Positions 8,906-17,955 of a stretch of 64,000 bases of DNA are shown here, in pieces. Within the stretch, counting starts at the first letter, position 1. Each line of letters begins with the position of its first letter. The stretch is from Neoarius graeffei (taxonomy: Eukaryota > Chordata > Actinopteri > Siluriformes > Ariidae), in assembly GCF_027579695.1 (NCBI RefSeq), contig NC_083596.1, positions 52,571,776 through 52,635,775 on the forward strand, in the 5' to 3' direction. The notes below the pieces were generated by a model. It ran no database searches. It was not told where the DNA came from and saw only the letters and a list, made by a program, of their open reading frames with translations. The translations under genes and the position numbers were made by a program.

Positions 8906-11674
8906 TATATATACAGCAGTGCTTGAAAGTTTGTGAACCCTTTAGAATTTTCTATATTTCTGCATAAATATGACCTAAAACATCATCAGATTTTCACACA
9001 AGTCCTAAAAGTAGATAAAGAGAACCCAGTTAAACAAATGAGACAAAAATATTATACTTGGCCATTTATTTATTGAGGAAAATGATCCAATATTACATAT
9101 CTGTGAGTGGCAAAAGTATGTGAACCTCTAGGATGAGCAGTTAATTTGAAGGTGAAATTAGAGTCAGGTGTTTTCAATCAATGGGATGACAATCAGGTGT
9201 GAGTGGGCACCCTGTTTTATTTAAAGAACAGGGATCTATCAAAGTCTGATCTTCACAACACATGTTTGTGGAAGTGTATCATGGTACGAACAAAGGAGAT
9301 TTCTGAGGACCTCAGAAAAAGCGTTGTTGATGCTCATCAGGCTGGAAAAGGTTACAAAACCATCTCTAAAGAGTTTGGACTCCACCAATCCACAGTCAGA
9401 CAGATTGTGTACAAATGGAGGAAATTTAAGACCATTGTTACCCTCCCCAGGAGTGGGCGACCAACAAAGATCACTCCAAGAGCAAGGTGTGTAATAGTCG
9501 GCGAGGTCATAAAGGACCCCAGGGTAACTTCTAAGCAACTGAAGGCCTCTCTCACATTGGCTAATGTTAATGTTCATGAGTCCACCATCAGGAGAACACT
9601 GAACAACAATGGTGTGCATGGCAGGGTTGCAAGGAGAAAGCCACTGCTCTCCAAAAAGAACATTGCTGCTTGTCTGCAGTTTGCTAAAGATCACATGGAC
9701 AAGCCAGAAGGCTAATGGAAAAATGCTTTGTGGACGGATGAGACCAAAATAGAACTTTTTGGTTTAAATGAGAAGTGTTATGTTTGGAGAAAGGAAAACA
9801 CTGCATTCCAGCATAAGAACCTTATCCCATCTGTGAAACATGGTGGTGGTAGTATCATGGTTTGGGCCTGTTTTGCTGCATCTGGGCCAGGACGGCTTGC
9901 CGTCATTGATGGAACAATGAATTCTGAATTATTCCAGCGAATTCTAAAGGAAAATGTCAGGACATCTGTCCATGAACTGAATCTCAAGAGAAGGTGGGTC
10001 ATGCAGCAAGACAACGACCCTAAGCACACAAGTCGTTCTACCAAAGAATGGTTAAAGAAGAGTAAAGTTAATGTTTTGGAATGGCCAAGTCAAAGTCCTG
10101 ACCTTAATCCAATGGAAATGTTGTGGAAGGACCTGAAGCGAGCAGTTCATGTGAGGAAACCCACCAACATCCCAGAGTTGAAGCTGTTCTGTACGGAGGA
10201 ACGGGCTAAAATTCCTCCAAGCCGGTGTGCAGGACTGATCAACAGTCACCGCAAACATTTAGTTGCAGTTATTGCTGCACAAGGGGGTCACACCACATAC
10301 TGAAAGCAAAGGGTCACATACTTTTGCCACTCACAGATATGTAATATTGGATCATTTTCCTCAATAAATAAATGACCAAGTATAATATTTTTGTCTCATT
10401 TGTTTAACTGGGTTCTCTTTATCTACTTTTAGGACTTGTGTGAAAATCTGATGATGTTTTAGGTCATTTATGCAGAAATATAGACAATTCTAAAGGGTTC
10501 ACAAACTTTCAAGCACCACTGTGTGTGTGTGTATACGCACACACAAACATACCCCAACAACAAATAGCTAACATGCTAGTTTATTTATGCCTGTTTCTCG
10601 TCCTGTGTGTGTGTGTGTATATACCTCTACAATAGTGTGTTGTTCCTCTTCTCCTGTGTGTGCGCCAATGTAACTGCGTAACTTGCGCAGAGTCTCAGCC
10701 TGCTCCACTTTCTCACTTCTAAGAGCACTACACACACACACACACACACACTGTGTGTGTCAGGGCTGGGGTCCAGTTCTACACATCCTGACACTGTTGT
10801 TCGTTGTATCTACCTCAGCTGTTCCTTCAGCTCATCTCTCTCTGATGTCACTTCCTCCACCTGGTGTCTGAGTGATGTCATTTCCTGTGTGAGAGTGTGG
10901 AGTGTGTTCTGCAGCTCTGAGCTGGTGTGAGTCAAAGTTGAAAGCTCTGCTGCATGATGCTCACACATCTGCTGCACCTGCATACACACACACATACTCA
11001 AATGAGTTCTATGGTTATATATATATATGTGTGTGTGTGTATGCGCTACCTGTTCCTGTGTGTCTTTCTGTAATCTGTGTGTTTCTTCTTTAGAATTGTG
11101 AAGTTGTCTCTCCCACTGCTGACGCTGCAACACATACTCTGTCTGCAGCTCTGCAAGCTACACACACACACACACACACACACACAGAGAGAGAGTCACA
11201 ATCTAAGACTAGAAAACAGGCCAAGGACAAATCTACAGCTCCGTGCATGTGTTTACCTTCTGTCTGCTCTGCTTAAGTTCAGCACCCAAGTCCTCTTGAT
11301 CAATACACTGTCTGTAAAACACACACACACTCATTCACCGCATTGAAAACCTGGTTACACTGCATCAGCATGAGATGTGGTCACTCTGTGTGTGTGTGCC
11401 TGCCTGCTGATGATGCCGTCTCTCTCTCTCAGCTCCTCCTTTAGTTTCTCCACCTTCCTCCCCAGCTCCTCCCTCACTGGAACACGTGAGCAGTGCGTGT
11501 GGAGCCGCATCACTTCCTGCTGAGTGTGTGTGAGGGGGGTCCATGGATCTGTCCTATGGGGTGCGAGGGAGGGGACGGGGCACATGGGGGTCACAGAGGT
11601 CAAGGTCGGAGTCGAGGTCACAGTGAAGTGAGATGGAGTGAGCAGGGCTTGCGGAGAGGAGGCACGGGTTACAC
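336..11674 (-). CDS. cchcr1: cchcr1-like coiled-coil alpha-helical rod protein gene, 3' partial
   Basis: Twelve exons on the minus strand join in consistent codon phase: 11404-11674, 11257-11311, 11050-11157, 10814-10977, 10625-10727, 8751-8861, 8497-8595, 8188-8298, 4775-4881, 4508-4614, 3235-3310 and 336-455. The product is almost entirely predicted coiled coil. Identity rests on remembered human CCHCR1: the WREKVFMLLIQL segment aligns with human WREKVFALMVQL, LLNVRVKSAHDILILQE with LLQVRVQSLTHILALQE, and NLQDKTAQLQ with SLQDKAAEVE, in the same order and spacing. CCHCR1 is a coiled-coil protein reported at centrosomes and P-bodies. The 3' exons lie left of the window. The 5' start is uncertain: the exon ending at 11674 begins after a tag acceptor with two bases of a split codon, so at least one upstream exon exists. 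Introns are invaded by transposons and a large minisatellite. Confidence 0.85.
459..688. repeat. CA microsatellite and plain intron sequence
   Basis: A (CA)n run at about 459-494 directly abuts the acceptor of the cchcr1 exon at 455. The rest, up to the transposon at 689, is AT-rich intron with nothing recognisable. Confidence 0.7.
749..1562 (+). mobile_element. Harbinger-like nonautonomous element nested in the TA element
   Basis: This 814-bp block interrupts the 689-3049 element relative to its intact copy. Its ends are inverted: GGCCGAATCCCATT on the left and AATTGGGATTGGGCC on the right. Flanks are TTA on the left and TTT on the right, compatible with a decayed 3-bp TWA duplication as in PIF/Harbinger. 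At about 1057-1149 a plus-strand piece reads EETRRLIRFRAENEQRF, resembling the Myb/SANT-like domain of the second Harbinger protein. GGGGAAGGGG-type purine runs mark both ends. Superfamily assignment is inference. Confidence 0.65.
2539..2764. mobile_element. piggyBac-like palindromic MITE with TTAA duplication
   Basis: A 226-bp near-perfect hairpin begins CCCTTTGGTGACTGACCCC and ends with its reverse complement, flanked by TTAA at 2535-2538 and 2765-2768. The intact copy of the host element (near 59930) has a single TTAA at this position. TTAA plus a CCCTTTG-type end is typical of piggyBac. Confidence 0.85.
3235..3310 (-). CDS. cchcr1: cchcr1 exon (short)
   Basis: A 76-base exon flanked by a tttgtgtag acceptor and a CAG/gtgtgt donor. 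It encodes GLLMRKEALWEAQQ and then a short linker ending TTSD. It aligns with human GLIARKLALAQLRQ followed by a proline-rich linker. Phase joins exactly to the exons on both sides. Confidence 0.8.
3311..4507. other. cchcr1 intron, no gene seen
   Basis: No exon or classified transposon was recognised here. It contains a (CA)n run near 3870-3888 and another at 4481-4502 abutting the donor of the exon at 4508. The AT-rich stretch between was not matched to anything. Confidence 0.6.
4508..4881 (-). CDS. cchcr1: cchcr1 exons on the far side of the minisatellite (two exons)
   Basis: Exons 4775-4881 (VLEQQLCSSVEENEKLKKYK onward) and 4508-4614 (EWASQFEAAQCHMSALTQRL onward, ending ANARLHTVHG). The second aligns with the human segment running from IWLETTMAKVEG to VRKVHTIRG. 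Phase is kept: the first ends with two bases of a codon, and the second starts one base into it and ends after one base. The acceptor of the second lies in a TG run and could be a few bases off. Confidence 0.82.
4615..4774. repeat. GA microsatellite in cchcr1 intron
   Basis: A (GA)n tract at about 4639-4684 lies within the short intron between the exons at 4508-4614 and 4775-4881. Confidence 0.8.
4944..8187 (-). repeat. 3.2-kb minisatellite, 40-bp unit, derived from an exon end
   Basis: About 80 tandem units, mostly 40 bp, fill the cchcr1 intron right up to the donor of exon 8188-8298. Read on the gene strand, each unit is a 21-bp module (CTACACGACATACACGCACAG, one base from the exon's own end CTACACAACATACACGCACAG) plus a 19-bp module (gtacactcctcctgcgcag) that carries a donor-like gtacac and an acceptor-like pyrimidine tract with cag. 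The modules also multiply separately: 21-bp runs near 6030-6090 and 7050-7090, 19-bp runs near 7945-8200. Units differ mainly at C/T and G/C positions. No stop codon exists on the minus strand, so an artificial 1193-codon reading frame spans the array. Confidence 0.95.
8188..8861 (-). CDS. cchcr1: cchcr1 exons, central block (three exons)
   Basis: Exons 8751-8861 (37 codons, KLQKEKEALSLSVELLNVRV onward), 8497-8595 (33 codons, LLSLWREKVFMLLIQLRSKD onward) and 8188-8298 (37 codons, ending TAQLQLHNIHAQ). All three are phase 0. This is the most diagnostic CCHCR1 segment. For the middle exon an alternative acceptor 5 bases upstream exists but breaks phase. The donor of the last exon (CAG then gtacac) is exactly where the 40-bp minisatellite begins. 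Confidence 0.88.
8299..8496. other. cchcr1 intron with TG repeat
   Basis: A short intron. It contains an interrupted TG run near 8452-8488, immediately downstream on the plus strand of ordinary AT-rich sequence. Confidence 0.6.
8862..8913. repeat. CA microsatellite next to cchcr1 acceptor and Tc1 end
   Basis: (CA)n at about 8864-8903, directly against the acceptor of exon 8751-8861. It is followed by a short TATATA stretch that supplied the TA target of the Tc1 element starting at 8914. Confidence 0.85.
8914..10521 (+). mobile_element. Tc1-family transposon, near full length
   Basis: A 1.6-kb element with ~210-bp terminal inverted repeats. The left end begins CAGCAGTGCTTGAAAGTTTG after TA, and the right end finishes CTTTCAAGCACCACTG; the right TA has been lost into a TG repeat. 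It encodes one transposase interrupted by a single stop codon. Further copies are at 1-308 and 43210-53446. It lies in a cchcr1 intron, antisense to the gene. Confidence 0.93.
9281..10303 (+). pseudogene. Tc1 transposase with one nonsense codon
   Basis: From the ATG at 9281 (MVRTKEISEDLRKSVVDAHQ) to the stop at 10303 the frame is 340 codons, the usual Tc1 length. It is broken only by TAA at 9713-9715, where the copy near 45090 has a Tyr codon (KPEGYWKN). The N-terminal paired-like helix-turn-helix is followed by the GRPTKITPRA basic linker. The DDE catalytic motifs are present: WTDETK, QQDNDPKHTS and SPDLNPMEMLW. A 6-base duplication (NVNV before HESTIRR) is unique to this copy. A Tc1 transposase excises and reinserts its element at TA dinucleotides; this copy cannot make the whole protein. 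Confidence 0.92.
10522..10624. other. cchcr1 intron remainder
   Basis: TG repeats at both sides of an otherwise plain sequence. The TG run near 10600 abuts the donor of exon 10625-10727. Confidence 0.5.
10625..11674 (-). CDS. cchcr1: cchcr1 exons, N-terminal block (five exons)
   Basis: Exons 11404-11674, 11257-11311, 11050-11157, 10814-10977 and 10625-10727. The first encodes a Ser/Thr/Pro-rich segment and then a helical stretch ending ELRERDGIISR. The rest are coiled coil, including LAELQTEYVLQRQQWERQL and VEEVTSERDELKEQL. Phases fit throughout if the first exon ends at AG before a GC donor (gcaggc, 11403-11402), so this is a possible GC-AG intron. The last exon encodes LRKLRSYIGAHTGEEEQ, aligning with human LRKYVGEQVPSEVHSQT. 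Acceptors follow directly on TG repeats. Confidence 0.8.
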
Positions 11675-12546
11675 CTAACACACACACACACAATCATTTC
11701 AAGCAACAGTACATGAGCATGTGTATTTTTGGCTCCAGGGCTCCCCCTACAGTTGTGGAGTGTAAACCAGTTTATGCCACTGATGTACTCGTGCATTTAT
11801 TTCCACGCTGAAAAAGACAAAATGTCAGAAGTCGAGTGATGATGGAGAGCCATATTCCAGAATTTTACACAAATATGACTGGATACTTTTATTTATTGTG
11901 ATATCAGAGATGAACACAAACAACAACATAGTTTAATTTTGCTGAAATACCATGTTTGCATTTTCAGGTTGTACACACTGAATACTGAATCATTTGAATG
12001 TGGATTTTGTGTGAAATCGACATGATCTAGACACGTATTACACATTACACACACTGGGTGGTGTAATTTATTACAAGCTCGCTGAAATTTGCTTGCAAAA
12101 TTACAAGCTTTCAAGGCTTATCTGATGCGAGATCGATAAAGACTGAACAGACGTTTTGGTGCACAATTTATTTATTTATGTTCATGCTCCCCTGAGACAG
12201 GACTGAGGTTAAATGACTTCTGTCATCTGAAAAAGTGATAAATCTCCATGAGACAGGGAAAACACTCATAAGGTTCCAGCAAACGTCACAATGTTTAATA
12301 AATAACGCTGGCGTGGCGTAACTCTGCTGTCGGACAGTCATTGTTTTCCCGTTAGCCGTGAGATAGATCACTACTCATGTCTTTAAGTCCCACATGCAGC
12401 TCAGACTTATTTTTTGCTGTGTTGCAGCTGAACTTTGCACAAATACCGCATGCAATTCGGAATAGTAGCATGCTATGCTAACATAACCAGGACCTTCCTA
12501 ACACTGATATTTCTAATGGACAAAAGGCCTCTGCATGCTCTTGCAA
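11675..12546. other. gap upstream of the first certain cchcr1 exon
   Basis: AT-rich sequence. No exon with supported splice sites and no recognised repeat was found. It could be the first intron of cchcr1 or upstream region, depending on whether 13127-13318 is its 5' exon. Confidence 0.4.
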
Positions 12547-13041
12547 CAAGGCTTTCGCAGATAGCTTTTCGCAGACAGTTGTAATTTATCGTTGAGCGGG
12601 GAGTTTAGGCGTGCGCGATGTTATTCACCGGCACAACGCAAGGGGTCGCGAAGTCGCTAGGAGTAGTTGGTGGGTGTGGTTAGTGGAGTGTTTATCCTCC
12701 GGTTACTTATAATGACTAGAACTTTTTTTTTTTATAATGACTAGAACTGGAGTCGTATAGATGTACGTACTTCCTCACTTCCTCAATCAACCGCTCTTCA
12801 TGCTGCTCCATCTTCGCTTGTGTTTTTAAAAATGGCGGTCGTGAAAACAAACCAAACCAGGAAAGTAGGGAAGCGGAAGTGCGTGTACAGCAGATGTAGA
12901 GTGGACCAATCAGAGCCCTCTTGTCTGCGGCGCTGTCTGCGAGGCTTCTGTGGTGGTCACAATTTTTGGGAGGTGCGCGCAGAGCGTCTGCGAAGGTGGG
13001 GGGGGCTACGCAGACACTGTCTGCGACGCTATCTGCGAGGA
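12547..13041 (-). mobile_element. Candidate DNA element with GTCTGCG-rich ends and a MADF exon
   Basis: The left end (cgcagatagcttttcgcaga) and right end (gtctgcgacgctatctgcga) are inverted copies of each other. Further GTCTGCG motifs in both orientations sit inside the right end (12920-13040). Between them, on the minus strand, lies the start of a MADF-type protein. MADF or Myb proteins accompany PIF/Harbinger elements, so a Harbinger-type nonautonomous copy is likely. No clear target duplication was found. Confidence 0.45.
12702..12811 (-). pseudogene. MADF-domain first exon fragment, with poly(A) insertion
   Basis: From ATG at 12811 it reads MEQHEERLIEEVRKYVHLYD and then SSSS-HYK, the start of a MADF DNA-binding domain. 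The frame then runs into an 11-base A run (gene strand) flanked by a perfect 15-base direct repeat (ataatgactagaact at 709-723 and 734-748 of the 12-kb block). Without this insertion the sequence would reach a possible splice donor (TATAA/gtaacc). It is either transposon-derived or a relic of a host MADF gene. Confidence 0.5.
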
Positions 13042-13126
13042 CTGGGTTGTCAGCATAAATTGGCCTAAAGAGCAGCTCGCCAACTAAATTAACCTTCCAG
13101 AACCTGGAGGCTTCTGACAAACTCAC

Positions 13127-13318
13127 CAGCACAACAGCACTTAGTCCAGCACCAATGTCCGAGTTTTCCCTCACAGAGTGCCGTAAAGCGTCACGCAGTT
13201 CTCGCGAGACGTCTCTCAGGGACACGCCCCCAGACTCGCATTGTGGTGCAACTGGTGAACTGGTGAGGAGATGAGACTGAAGACGAGCCACTCTCACCCT
13301 TACAAGCCAATGAGCCAT
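13127..13318 (-). CDS. Candidate 5' exon, unknown protein (possibly cchcr1 start)
   Basis: An ATG at 13318 opens 64 codons (MAHWLVRVRVARLQSH, later DVSRELRDALRHSVRENSD) ending at CTG before a strong gtgagt donor at 13126-13121. The region is GC-richer than its surroundings, with CpGs and a TCTCGCGAGA promoter-type palindrome inside. The location fits a first exon of cchcr1, but the phase (0) does not match the exon at 11674 (which needs one base), so another exon would be required between. I do not recognise the protein segment. Confidence 0.3.
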
Positions 13319-13624
13319 CAGACTGATTTGGAAGCTGATGGTTGAAGACTAAACTCTGACATTCTGCTGCTTTAATCAATCAATAAATAATTAAAGTATT
13401 TCTTTACTGGAATATTTTATGTTTTTATTTCTCTTTTGAGACTGTAAGCATATCACACACACTGAAGATGAAATCAGGGGTCGCTTCCCGGCTCTCCCCT
13501 TTAAAAACACACTGACAAACCACTGCTACTGTAGAGCAAGACACGCCCCTGGGGGCGGGACATACACACTCGAGAAAGCATTTAACTGGTCGAACACAAG
13601 ACTAGTACAGAATGAGTCATCAAT

Positions 13625-14352
13625 TGGCCCTTTTCCACTACCCTTTTTCAGCTCGCTTCAGCCTGACACGGCTTGCATTTCGACTACCTCAGAGCAGCAC
13701 GACTCCGCTCGCTTCAGCCCTGCTCAGCACCCAAAACTCACACGGTTTTGGAGTGGGGCTGAAGCGAACCAAACCAAGCAGAGTGGGGCTAGGGGCGTGA
13801 GCAGACACTCCCCTGTGCACTGATTGGTGAGGAGGAGTGTCCTCACATGCCCACACACGCCCCGCGAGCGCGCTGGGATCTGTAAACACCGTAAACCCGG
13901 AAGAATTACGAATTACGAGAATTTCTGAAGCCTTATGCGCCTCGCCTCATCTATACGCTCTTGCCAGTATCTGTTGGCGTTGTCAGTGACAACAAGCCAC
14001 AGCACCAAGACCAGCAACACTAACGACTCCATGTCCTCCATGTTTATTGTTTACTCTCCGGGTCGTGAGACTACCGCTTAAAAGATCACTGATGTCACTG
14101 TTTGCGCCGCCTAACGACATCACGTGACGTCCACCCACTTTCGCTAACTCCACCCAATGTGTCCACCCACTTCCAGCCAGCACGGTTCAGCGCGGTTGTA
14201 GTCGAAATGCAACTCCAACAGCCTCACTCAGCTCGACTCAGCCCGACTCAGCACCGCACGGCTCAGCCCGACTCAGCACCGCACGGCTCAGCCCGACTCA
14301 GCACCGCACGGCTCAGCCCGACTCAGCCGCGCTGGTAGTGGAAAAGCGGCAA
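13625..14352. mobile_element. MITE with GGCCCTTTTCCACTACC-type inverted ends
   Basis: The left end (ggcccttttccactaccc) and right end (ggtagtggaaaagcggc) are inverted repeats. Sub-terminal CAGCTCGCTTCAGCC-like motifs repeat in both orientations. Near the right end a 27-bp unit (core ccgcacggctcagcccgac) is repeated about three times at 14232-14325. No transposase is present. Target duplication is unclear. Confidence 0.6.
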
Positions 14353-14576
14353 ATGTTTCAGTCATTTCCTCATTTGTGTGTAAAAAATTTTTGTTGTATT
14401 TTTTCATAAATGTAAATATTGTAATTATTATTCATTACCTTTTTATCTATTTTCAATTGTAACATCTGATCTGCACTTTTATCTGATGAAATAAAGACAT
14501 GACATTGCACTCAACCAGGGACATGAACAGCTCACTCAAACCGTGACTAGACGGTGACAGCGCGTGCTGTGTGCGC

Positions 14577-15024
14577 TGCTTCAGCTCCAACACAACTGCA
14601 ACACCGCTTCAGCTGCAACACCGCTTCAGCTGCAACACAACTGCAACACCGCTTCAGCTCCAACACCGCTTCAGCTCCAACACCGCTTCAGCTGCAACAC
14701 AACTCCAACACCACTTCAGCTCCAACACAACTGCAACACCGCTTCAGCTCCAACACCGCTTCAGCTGCAACACCGCTTCAGCTGCAACACCGCTTCAGCT
14801 GCAACACAACTGCAACACCGCTTCAGCTCCAACACCGCTTCAGCTCCAACACCGCTTCAGCTGCAACACCGCTTCAGCTGCAACACCGCTTCAGCTGCAA
14901 CACCGCTTCAGCTGCAACACCGCTTCAACTGCAACACCGCTTCAACTGCAACACAACTCCAACACCACTTCAGCTCCAACACAACTCCAACACCGCTTCA
15001 GCTCCAACACCGCTTCAGCTGCAA
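14577..15024. repeat. 17-bp minisatellite, ~27 units
   Basis: Tandem units of cttcagctgcaacaccg with variants (ctccaac, ctgcaac; cacaac for caccgc). The unit resembles the CAGCTCGCTTCAGCC sub-terminal motif of the neighbouring MITE. Three long overlapping plus-strand frames through it are artefacts of the repeat. Confidence 0.92.
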
Positions 15025-15094
15025 AAAGAGCCGCTGCACTCCGTCTCTCCTCAGGACGCTCTGGAGCTGCTGGCGAGGCTAACCGGCGCTAGGC

Positions 15095-15700
15095 CAGGGT
15101 TTCCCAAAGTGTGGTGCGCAAGATAAAAAATGTAATGGCGATTTTTAACTCTTCTGCTACGCCGTAACGGTTCTGCAGTAGTTTGTGGCTTCATTCATTT
15201 GCGATGCTCAACTGGTTGAAATCGGCAAAACTAAATGCGCCACCACAAATCAGGGATGAAGGAGGAGAAACCCCGACAGATAGGGAGGAATCGGGGGCAA
15301 TGGTGAGGAGGAGAGAAGAGAGGGAGACGGGATTGCAGCGGATGTGGGAGAAATGCGGAGTGCAGGCAAAGAGACGGAGGAAAGGGAGGAAAGGAGATCG
15401 CAGCAGGGTAAACGATGTGAAGATGAAAATCAGACAGGGAAAAAAAAAAAAAGGAAGAAATACGATGACAGTTATCTGGGTCTGGGCTTCAGTTGGATCG
15501 GCGACGCACACTGTCCCAGACCACAGTGTGTGGTGTGCTGGGTTCTCCGCTTTAGCAGCAATTAAACTAAACATCGGTAAAGACTGGGAGGTGTTGAGAT
15601 GTTGAAGATTTGAGGCTGAGACGGTCTTCAGTTACCCCAAACATCGGAGAGCTCTGCGCCAAGGTGCAGGCCCAGCCGTCTCATTAACATTGGTATGTAT
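15095..15700 (+). pseudogene. hAT-type (ZBED/SCAND3-like) transposase N-terminal relic
   Basis: A hAT-like end (cagggtttcccaaagtgtgg) at 15095 is followed by a degraded reading frame. At about 15450-15550 the frame reads KKYDDSYLGLGFSWIGDAHC then RPQCVVC, close to the BED-type zinc finger start of ZBED5/SCAND3-like hAT transposases. Purine-rich slippage and an in-frame stop follow. The 3' end and target duplication were not found. Confidence 0.6.
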
Positions 15701-16362
15701 TTGGCCAAATGGCATTGATTTTACTAAAAATATATACTGCTACTGAAAATAGGACCTGTATAGCCTACTGACCCACCCGCCGCCTGTCTGTCTGTCTGTC
15801 TGTCTGTCTGCAGACTGAGCCGCCAGCGCTGCACTTCAGTCAGATGGATCCTCTTCTTCATCTGTTCCTGAGATGCTCCTTAATTGTTGTATCTCTTTAA
15901 AATGCATATGTTCATAATTATCACTGCTATTTTTACTGTTATTATATGTTAACTTTTTTGCAAATTAAATTCATTCTCAATTCATTTTCATAACCTTGTA
16001 ATGACAGGCTTGTGTTGCTGGTGTTTTAAACACGGATGAAAATCATATTTCCCCGGATCCGGCTGGGAGACTCCACGCCCCGGTGTGATCTCCCTTTGGA
16101 ATGAATCGGCGCATTTACCGTGTTGCAACGTTTTAAAACTGTTACATTTCAATCCGATTCAAACAGGAGCGCGCAGTGTGAATGTGATTCGCTGTTCTCA
16201 TTCGAGCACGACGCGCTGCCTTTGGAAGAAAGCTTTGGTGTGTTTTTCACTTTTGCGGTTTCCTGCAGGTGTGGCAAACCATGTTTATCATTTTAGCACG
16301 ATTAAAGCTGCTGCCTTTATAAGAAAGCGTGCGGTTGTTGAAACTGGGGAAAGAACCGCTGG
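15701..16362. other. intergenic, nothing recognised
   Basis: Contains a short (CTGT)n run near 15785-15810 and AT-rich sequence. It may include the rest of the hAT relic. No supported gene. Confidence 0.4.
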
Positions 16363-16502
16363 CTAAGCTAACCGGCGCTAAGCTAACCGGCGCTAAGCTA
16401 ACCGGCGCTAAGCTAACCGGCGCTAAGCTAACCGGCGCTAAGCTAACCGCTGGCTGAGCTAACCGCTGGCTAAGCTAACCGCTGGCTAAGCTAACCGGCG
16501 CT
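16363..16502. repeat. 15-bp tandem repeat, ~9 units
   Basis: Units of ctaagctaaccggcg, with later units ctaagctaaccgctgg. A related single copy (gctaaccggcgctagg) occurs at 15077-15092, just before the hAT-like end. Confidence 0.9.
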
Positions 16503-17080
16503 CGCGCTTTCTCACTAACCTGATAAATGTGTCGTCATGAAGTGAGCCGGTGAGTTTAACTTCTCAACTTTCCGCTTTTCCATCGCACACGACGATTTCA
16601 ATAACTTTTATTAAATTATATTAAACTACATGAAATAAACCGGTTAATTCAGGCAAGTCTTTACTTTACTTTGAAATGCTAGCTTCGCGCGCGCAACCGA
16701 CCCGCCTCCAACACAAGCGCACGCGGAAGTGTTGCTACAGCGACACTTCCTGTTCTCCCCGGAAGTTAGAGGATCTCCCACGGATGTTGGTTAAGTTTTA
16801 TAAAGTTGCAATAACAATAAATCCATCAGAAACGAAATTAGGAATATTAGGACTGAAATCGCAGCTGATCTCTCTGTGAATAAATAAAACTCCATCTTTC
16901 CCACCGACAGTGTGGAGTTTTAAACAATAATGATGGTTAATAAATTCCACACTCCTGGTCCAAATGATTAATTTTCTGTGCTCGAGTCTTCGTGAGAAAC
17001 ATTACACAGTAAATCAGCAGAATGAGCTTTCCGGCCCGATCACCTGTAAACGCATCACGTTTTATGTGAACTTTAACCTC

Positions 17081-17691
17081 CCCTTACGAAAACTAACCAT
17101 GGTTTTACTATGAAAACTAACCATGGTTTTACTATGAAAACTAACCATGGTTTTACTATGAAAACTAACCATGGTTTTACTATGGTTTGTAGTTATTCAT
17201 GGTTTTCATGTTTTTTTGGGGTAACCATGAAAACCATGGTGCATTTTACCTCAATGTTCACTTAAATTTTTAGGTTCTAAGTAAATGTTAATGTATCTGG
17301 GCTGTTAATCGAGATCCTTCTCTACAGCATTGACCGTTGGACGAAAGCATGGTAATACTACAGTTAGTGCATCCTTTTAAAATCAGACTATCTCTTTTTA
17401 AACTAATTTCGTAGTTACTATGACCTATTACACATACAACTATGATGCTACCACAGCTACTGCAATACTATGGATAAGTAAGTACACAGTAATGCTACGG
17501 TTGGTTCATAGTACTTAGAATCACCATGAAATACCATAGTAGAACCATGGTTACTACCATGGATGAACCATAGTAATACGATGGTTGGTTCATAGTACTT
17601 AGAATAACCATGAGATACCATGGTAGAATCCATGGTTACTACATAAAAACCATGGTAAAACCATAGTAACCATGGTAAATTTTCGTAAGGG
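17081..17691. mobile_element. MITE rich in CCATGGT palindromes
   Basis: Begins CCCTTACGAAAACTAACC and ends TTTTCGTAAGGG, a clear terminal inverted repeat. The left arm carries a 24-bp tandem (about four units with core ctaaccatggttttactatg, 17090-17180). The interior is full of ACCATGGT/ACCATAGT elements in both orientations. No coding capacity. Confidence 0.75.
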
Positions 17692-17955
17692 TCCAGTTCA
17701 CAGATTTAATTCACTTTAATTCGGTTCAGTTTTATTCTTGCAGCGCTTTGAACAGCGGACATCATCACGAAGCAACTTTACAGAAATATACACACCCCGG
17801 ATATTTACATGGCTGCTGGCTTCAAATAAACACACAGGAATGGACGGGTTCACTGGGTGACGCTCTGCTGTAGGAGATCAAACTCAAAATCTCACTTTAT
17901 TTCATACTTCTGGTGAACCTTTTCTATCCATCAGGGAGAAAAACACTTTTCTGCG

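Noticed and set aside
11893-12371. Short minus-strand frames with Met starts
   Set aside because: No splice sites, codon pattern or homology that I could recognise.
14554-15126. Three overlapping Gln/Thr/Ala-rich frames (NTASAATPLQLQH)
   Set aside because: 17-bp minisatellite open in all three plus frames.
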